From: Bacteroidota bacterium
GTDB taxonomy: Bacteria; Bacteroidota; Bacteroidia; Palsa-965
Assembly: GCA_020402865.1 (NCBI GenBank)
Contig: JADBYT010000012.1
Span: forward strand, 86,359-150,358
Reading direction: 5' to 3'
DNA: 64,000 bases
Positions 59,635-64,000 of this stretch are shown here, one piece after another. Numbering within the stretch: the stretch's first letter is position 1; each line of letters starts with the position of its first letter. The translations under genes were made by a program, and so were the position numbers. The notes below the pieces were generated by a model. It searched no databases. It was given only the letters and a program-made list of their open reading frames with translations, and was not told the DNA's origin.

Positions 59635-62600
59635 TCAGTATTTCACGTAGATGTAACCCTTGAATACCGTGCCGTTGCCCAGGTCAATTACATAGAAGTA
59701 AGTGGCTTCGGGTACCAGGCCGCTTCCCGTTCCCGGGCCGTCAGACTGGTTGGTGCCATCCCAGCGCACGCCGGCATTGTCGTAGCCATTGCCTTCGTAC
59801 ACCAGATTACCCCAACGGTTGAAGATCTGTACATTATTATTCGGGAACGCTGTGATGCCTTTGATTTCGAAGAAATCGTTGGTACCGTCACCGTTCGGCG
59901 AGAAGCCTTCAGGAATTACGAGGTCGCACGGATCAGGATCGAGGTAGTTGGAAACTCCGTCACCGTCGCAGTCTTCGGCAATTACTTCGCCGTTGGTGCC
60001 GTCGGCAATTCCGTCGCCGTCGCTGTCATCATCCTGATAGTTCGGTGTGCCGTCGCCGTCGGTGTCCACCGGATCCGTTCCGGCATCGCCCCAGGTTCCG
60101 TTGTTTCCGTCAACCGGATCAAGAATACCGTCGCCGTCGGTGTCGTTGCCATCAATGGTTCCGTCGTTATTGGCATCCAGATCGCCGTTGCCGTTTTCGT
60201 CCACATCAAAGATTCCGTCATTGTCGCTGTCGAGATCCTGATAGTCTGAAACTCCGTCGCCGTCGGTATCAGGCGGCAGCGGATCGCCGGGATTGTCGCC
60301 GTAGCCGGTGCTTCCGTCAACAGGGTCAAGAATACCGTCACCATCGGTGTCGTTGCCATCAATTACACCATCGTTGTTGGTGTCGAGATCGCCGTTGCCA
60401 CCTTCGTCCACGTCGTTAATACCGTCGTTGTCCGAATCAAGGTCGAGGTAATCCGGCACGCCGTCGCCGTCGGTATCCGTAACCGGGTTGCCGGGCGTAT
60501 CGCCAAACACACCGGTGTTTCCGTCGGCCGGGTCGTTAATGCCGTCGCCGTCTGTATCGGGTCCGTCAACCACACCATCATTGTTGGTATCGAGTGCGCC
60601 GTTACCAGCTTCAATCACGTCGTTGATACCGTCGTTATCGCTGTCAAGGTCGTTGTAATCAGGTGTACCGTCGCCATCGGTATCCACCGGCGTATCGTTC
60701 GGATCAAGATCGCCGTAGGTGCCGTTGCTGGCATCCACCACGTCAATAATACCGTCGCCGTCAGTATCCACGCCATCCACAAGACCGTCGCCGTTCAGGT
60801 CGGCACTTGCATTGCCTGATTCCACTACGTCGTTTGTACCGTCGTTGTCGCTGTCGAGGTCCACATAATCCGGTGTACCGTCGCCATCAAAATCGGCAGG
60901 TGTGTCGTTCGTATCGGGATCGCCGTACACGCCGTCGTTAGCATCAGCCGGGTCGTTAATACCGTCGCCGTCTGTATCGGGGCCGTCAACAACACCGTCG
61001 CTGTTGGCATCGAGGTTGTCGAGGCCGGCTTCGGTAATATCGTTGATTCCGTCGTTATCGCTGTCGAGATCGGTGTAATCCGGGTTGCCGTCGCCATCCG
61101 TATCAGGCGGTGTCGGGCTGCTGGCATCGCCAAAGGTTCCGTTCGCGCCGTCGGCCGGGTTGTTGATACCGTCGCCGTCTGTATCGGGGCCGTCAACTAC
61201 ACCGTCGCTGTTGGTATCGAGGTTATCGAGACCAGCTTCTGTAATGTCGTTGATACCGTCGTTATCGCTGTCGAGGTCGTTGTAATCCGGATTGCCATCG
61301 CCGTCAAAATCGCCGGGCGTGTCGTTCGTATCCGGATCGCCGTAGCTGCCGTCGTTGGCATCCACCACGTCAAGAATACCATCGCCATCGGTATCGGCAC
61401 CATCCACAAGACCATCATTGTTCAGATCAGCCGAGGCATTACCCGATTCAATTACATCGTTGATGCCGTCGTTATCACTGTCGAGATCGCGGTAATCGGG
61501 AACACCGTCGCCATCAAAGTCGGCCGGAATATCGGTTGTGTCAGGATCACCATACACACCGTCATTCGCATCTACCGGATCATTGATACCGTCGCCGTCC
61601 GTATCCGGGCCGTCAATTACACCGTCGCTGTTGGCATCAAAGTTATCGAGGCCGGCTTCGGTTACATCGTTGATGCCGTCGTTATCGCTGTCGAGGTCGG
61701 TGTAATCCGGTGTACCGTCACCGTCGGTGTCAGGTACGTTCGGGCTGCTGGCATCGCCAAAGGTTCCGTTCGCGCCGTCGGCCGGGTCGTTAATACCATC
61801 GCCGTCGGTATCCGGGCCATCCACCACACCATCGCTGTTGGTGTCGAGGTTGTCGAGGTTGGCTTCTGTAATGTCGTTGATACCGTCGTTGTCACTGTCG
61901 AGATCGTTGTAATCAGGATTACCATCACCATCAAAGTCGCCGGGCGCATCGGTGGTGTCAGGATCGCCAAAGGTGGTATCGTTTGCATCGGCCGCATCGC
62001 GGATACCGTCGTTGTCGGCATCACCACCGTCCACAATACCATCATTGTTCGCATCCAGTGCACCGTTGCCTGATTCTACTACGTCGTTAATACCGTCGTT
62101 GTCCGAATCAAGGTCGCGGTAGTCATCCACACCGTCTCCGTCAAAATCGGTCGGGTTGCCGGTAAGTGCGCCGCCGTTGCTGCTGTCTGAGCTGTCGGGC
62201 AAGCCGTCGCCATCGGTATCCGGGCCGTCAACCACGCCATCGCTGTTGGCATCGGTTTGGTTGCCACCGCTTTCGGTGAGGTCGTTTATACCGTCGTTAT
62301 CACTGTCGAGATCCTGGAAGTCAGGACGACCGTCGCCGTCGGTATCTACACCGGGCAAGCCGTTCGGACCGAGGTTATCTGCCAGACCGTCGCCGTTTAC
62401 ATCTGTAATCGGGCCGGTGCCGGTGATACCGTCATTATCGGGATCGCTGCCGTTGGCTTCAATTACATCGGCAATACCGTCGTTGTCGCTGTCGAGATCA
62501 AGACTGTCCGGAATTCCGTCGCCATCCGTATCACCGTTGTTCGAAGCAGTTGCCGCTTCAGTTACGTCGGTAATTCCGTCGTTGTCATCGTCAATGTCAA

Positions 62601-64000
62601 TGTTGTTCGGAATTCCGTCGCCATCGGTATCTACCGGATCACGCCAGTCGAGTTCGCCACCCACAATGTCCACATCGGGGAAGGTTGTTCCGGTAGCGGG
62701 TGCATCGTTGTTGGTTACGTTGGCTGTGCCTGTTGTGCTTACGTTGTCGTAAGCATCATCCAGACCATCGCCATCAGTATCGTTGCCGGTGGGCAGTACA
62801 TCGGGCTGGTTGTTGTTGTTGAAGTCGTTGCCTTCCACCAGATCCGAGAAACCGTCGTTATCGGTGTCGGTGTCGGTGTAGTCGGGATTGTCGGTGCCGT
62901 CGGTGTTTACAGGCGTTACACCTGCGCCACCAAATCCGGGTGTGGCATCGTAGGCATCATCAATGCCGTCGCCGTCAGTATCGTTACCGCTCGGGGCTAC
63001 GTAACCGGTGGTTGACTGTGCTTCGATGTTGTCCACAATGCCGTCGTTGTCGGCATCAATATCGAGGAAGTCAGGATTTCCGTTGTTGTCGGCGTTGTCG
63101 TTCGGATAGTTGTCCGGGCGGCCATCGCTGTTGGTATCGGCGCCAGTGGTGGTGTTGGGTGTACCGGTTGTGGCAGGATCAACGCTGTCGGCAAGACCGT
63201 TTCCGTTGGTATCTGCAAAACCATCCACCTGTCCGTTACCGTCGGCATCTGTACCGCCTGTTTCTACAATATCCACAATACCATCGTTATCGCTGTCGAG
63301 ATCGAGGTAGTTGGGAATACTGTCACCGTCCTGATCGGCTTCGCCAAATGCCGTGCCTCCCGCGTTGGGATCAGCATCATCGGCAAGACCATTGTTATTG
63401 GTATCGGCAAAACCGTCAATGATACCGTCGCCGTTGGCATCTGCACCGCCGTTTTCAATTACGTCGGTAATACCATCATTATCGCTGTCGAGGTCGAGGT
63501 AGTTCACCACGCCATCGCCATCAGTATCCGGTACGGGCAATGCAGTGCCACCGTTGTTGGTGTCCACGTTATCGCTCAAACCGTCGTTGTCGGTATCGGC
63601 AAAGCCATCAATGATACCGTCGCCGTTGGCATCGGTGCCGCCGGCTTCTGCTACATCGGTAATGCCGTCATTGTCGCTATCGAGATCAACTACGTTGTTC
63701 AGACCATCACCATCGGTATCCGGGTTGAGCAGTGCGGTGCCACCGTTGTTGGTGTCCACGTTATCGCTCAAGCCATCGTTGTCGGTATCGGCAAAGCCGT
63801 CAATGATACCGTCGCCATTCGCATCGGTGCCGCCGGCTTCAACTACATCGGCAATGCCGTCGTTGTCGCTGTCGAGGTCCACATAATCATCGTGGCCATC
63901 GCCGTCAGAATCGGGTGCGGGCAATGCGGTGCCACCGTTGTTGGTGTCCACGTTATCGCTCAAGCCATCGTTGTCGGTATCGGCAAAGCCGTCAATGATA
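59635..64000 (-). CDS. Giant thrombospondin type-3 repeat protein with type B sorting domain (5' end outside window)
   Basis: About 1,455 residues are visible and the frame is still open at the window edge, so the N-terminus and full size are unknown. It is made of TSP3-like calcium-binding repeats, about 20 units of 64-70 residues, each with D-x-D-x-D-G loops: sixteen carry exactly DLDSDNDG and the rest are variants. At the C-terminus is the ~95-residue gliding-motility-associated (CHU_C, T9SS type B) domain: [60 protein letters not shown] very acidic, Ca2+-stiffened surface stalk or adhesin is likely. It is the first seen gene of an operon with PorP/SprF and OmpA. Confidence 0.92.
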   Translation of the reverse strand, partial: IIDGFADTDNDGLSDNVDTNNGGTALPAPDSDGDGHDDYVDLDSDNDGIADVVEAGGTDANGDGIIDGFADTDNDGLSDNVDTNNGGTALLNPDTDGDGLNNVVDLDSDNDGITDVAEAGGTDANGDGIIDGFADTDNDGLSDNVDTNNGGTALPVPDTDGDGVVNYLDLDSDNDGITDVIENGGADANGDGIIDGFADTNNNGLADDADPNAGGTAFGEADQDGDSIPNYLDLDSDNDGIVDIVETGGTDADGNGQVDGFADTNGNGLADSVDPATTGTPNTTTGADTNSDGRPDNYPNDNADNNGNPDFLDIDADNDGIVDNIEAQSTTGYVAPSGNDTDGDGIDDAYDATPGFGGAGVTPVNTDGTDNPDYTDTDTDNDGFSDLVEGNDFNNNNQPDVLPTGNDTDGDGLDDAYDNVSTTGTANVTNNDAPATGTTFPDVDIVGGELDWRDPVDTDGDGIPNNIDIDDDNDGITDVTEAATASNNGDTDGDGIPDSLDLDSDNDGIADVIEANGSDPDNDGITGTGPITDVNGDGLADNLGPNGLPGVDTDGDGRPDFQDLDSDNDGINDLTESGGNQTDANSDGVVDGPDTDGDGLPDSSDSSNGGALTGNPTDFDGDGVDDYRDLDSDNDGINDVVESGNGALDANNDGIVDGGDADNDGIRDAADANDTTFGDPDTTDAPGDFDGDGNPDYNDLDSDNDGINDITEANLDNLDTNSDGVVDGPDTDGDGINDPADGANGTFGDASSPNVPDTDGDGTPDYTDLDSDNDGINDVTEAGLDNFDANSDGVIDGPDTDGDGINDPVDANDGVYGDPDTTDIPADFDGDGVPDYRDLDSDNDGINDVIESGNASADLNNDGLVDGADTDGDGILDVVDANDGSYGDPDTNDTPGDFDGDGNPDYNDLDSDNDGINDITEAGLDNLDTNSDGVVDGPDTDGDGINNPADGANGTFGDASSPTPPDTDGDGNPDYTDLDSDNDGINDITEAGLDNLDANSDGVVDGPDTDGDGINDPADANDGVYGDPDTNDTPADFDGDGTPDYVDLDSDNDGTNDVVESGNASADLNGDGLVDGVDTDGDGIIDVVDASNGTYGDLDPNDTPVDTDGDGTPDYNDLDSDNDGINDVIEAGNGALDTNNDGVVDGPDTDGDGINDPADGNTGVFGDTPGNPVTDTDGDGVPDYLDLDSDNDGINDVDEGGNGDLDTNNDGVIDGNDTDGDGILDPVDGSTGYGDNPGDPLPPDTDGDGVSDYQDLDSDNDGIFDVDENGNGDLDANNDGTIDGNDTDGDGILDPVDGNNGTWGDAGTDPVDTDGDGTPNYQDDDSDGDGIADGTNGEVIAEDCDGDGVSNYLDPDPCDLVIPEGFSPNGDGTNDFFEIKGITAFPNNNVQIFNRWGNLVYEGNGYDNAGVRWDGTNQSDGPGTGSGLVPEATYFYVIDLGNGTVFKGYIYVKY
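59990..64000 (-). repeat. Long array of ~192-210-bp TSP3 coding repeats
   Basis: About 20 units. Near the 5' end of the visible part (63400-64000) the period is 192 bp with near-identical units ([20 protein letters not shown]). Further on it is about 210 bp with alternating versions ([20 protein letters not shown] and [20 protein letters not shown]). The higher-order alternation suggests duplication of multi-unit blocks. Confidence 0.85.

Noticed and set aside
62156..63015. Plus-strand open frames opposite the TSP3 repeats
   Set aside because: Long frames arise from the biased GAY-GGN codons of the repeats; the translations are Ser/Pro or Val/Ile repeats without start context.
59990..64000. 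CRISPR-like regular repeats
   Set aside because: The periodicity (192-210 bp) is in frame, codes for DxDxDG loops and lacks short identical repeats with unique spacers, so it is a protein repeat.
1..64000. tRNA, rRNA, riboswitch or integrase genes
   Set aside because: I looked for cloverleaf-like stems with GGTTCRANYC loops, ribosomal cores and common riboswitch signatures, and found none I could support by eye.

Overview
The window is chromosomal DNA from a member of the Bacteroidota (Bacteroidetes). Signs of this are two kinds of type IX secretion (T9SS) C-terminal sorting domains, a PorP/SprF-type outer-membrane protein next to a PD40-OmpA protein, a PorV/PorQ-like barrel, a two-component-propeller protein, a GIN-domain protein, TonB-like and DUF4890-like small secreted proteins, and TAnnTTTG-type promoter boxes. 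Most genes have balanced base composition (about half G+C by eye). Three orphan genes (30.6-31.5 kb and 52.2-53.7 kb) are clearly A+T-rich and look acquired. No rRNA, tRNA, CRISPR array, transposase or phage structural gene was seen, and I could not place the genome below phylum.

Layout. 0-3.4 kb: tail of an RND/MMPL-like exporter, a hydrolase-TPR lipoprotein with a small membrane partner, and a helical-repeat protein. 3.9-10.3 kb: a tight four-gene operon for N-glycan use, made of a GH92 alpha-mannosidase, glycosylasparaginase, a FucP-type sugar importer and a ROK sugar kinase. 10.3-13.2 kb: two outer-membrane barrels. 13.3-15.4 kb: purE, a small gene, and purK, followed by a KilA-N gene. 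16.5-26.1 kb: esterase, YcxB-like protein, threonine aldolase, subtilase, acyl-CoA synthetase, DUF72 protein, a metal-binding lipoprotein and an MFS exporter. 26.1-30.3 kb: a T9SS cargo protein, a DUF4890-like protein and a VWA-like membrane protein. 30.2-31.7 kb: an A+T-rich membrane gene framed by 227-bp direct repeats that duplicate the end of the VWA-like gene. 31.8-39.1 kb: mfd, a small protein and a propeller-SpoIIE phosphatase sensor. 39.3-46.6 kb: a 2,444-residue T9SS cargo with six PKD-like repeats. 46.7-53.7 kb: SRAP protein, lipoprotein, acyl-CoA carboxylase beta subunit, a 7TM/histidine kinase/NarL-type regulator operon and two A+T-rich orphans. 53.8-64 kb: GIN-barrel protein, TonB-like protein, small membrane protein, then an operon of a giant thrombospondin-type-3 repeat protein (5' end outside the window), PorP/SprF and OmpA-PD40.

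How it works together. The 3.9-10.3 kb operon reads as a complete short route: trim mannose from high-mannose N-glycans outside the cell, cleave GlcNAc-Asn, import the sugar and phosphorylate it. The secretion-related genes at both ends of the window fit a gliding or surface-attached lifestyle in which large adhesin-like proteins are exported by T9SS and anchored through OmpA/PorP partners.

The most unusual signals are: (i) the A+T-rich gene between long direct repeats; (ii) a recurrent TAnnTTTG box only 4-6 nt before start codons (purK, the small purine-cluster gene, purE, the sensor at 39.07 kb, the small membrane gene at 55.84 kb, and with one mismatch ltaE and the gene at 1.86 kb), suggesting leaderless transcripts; and (iii) several families of palindromic REP-like elements in intergenic gaps.
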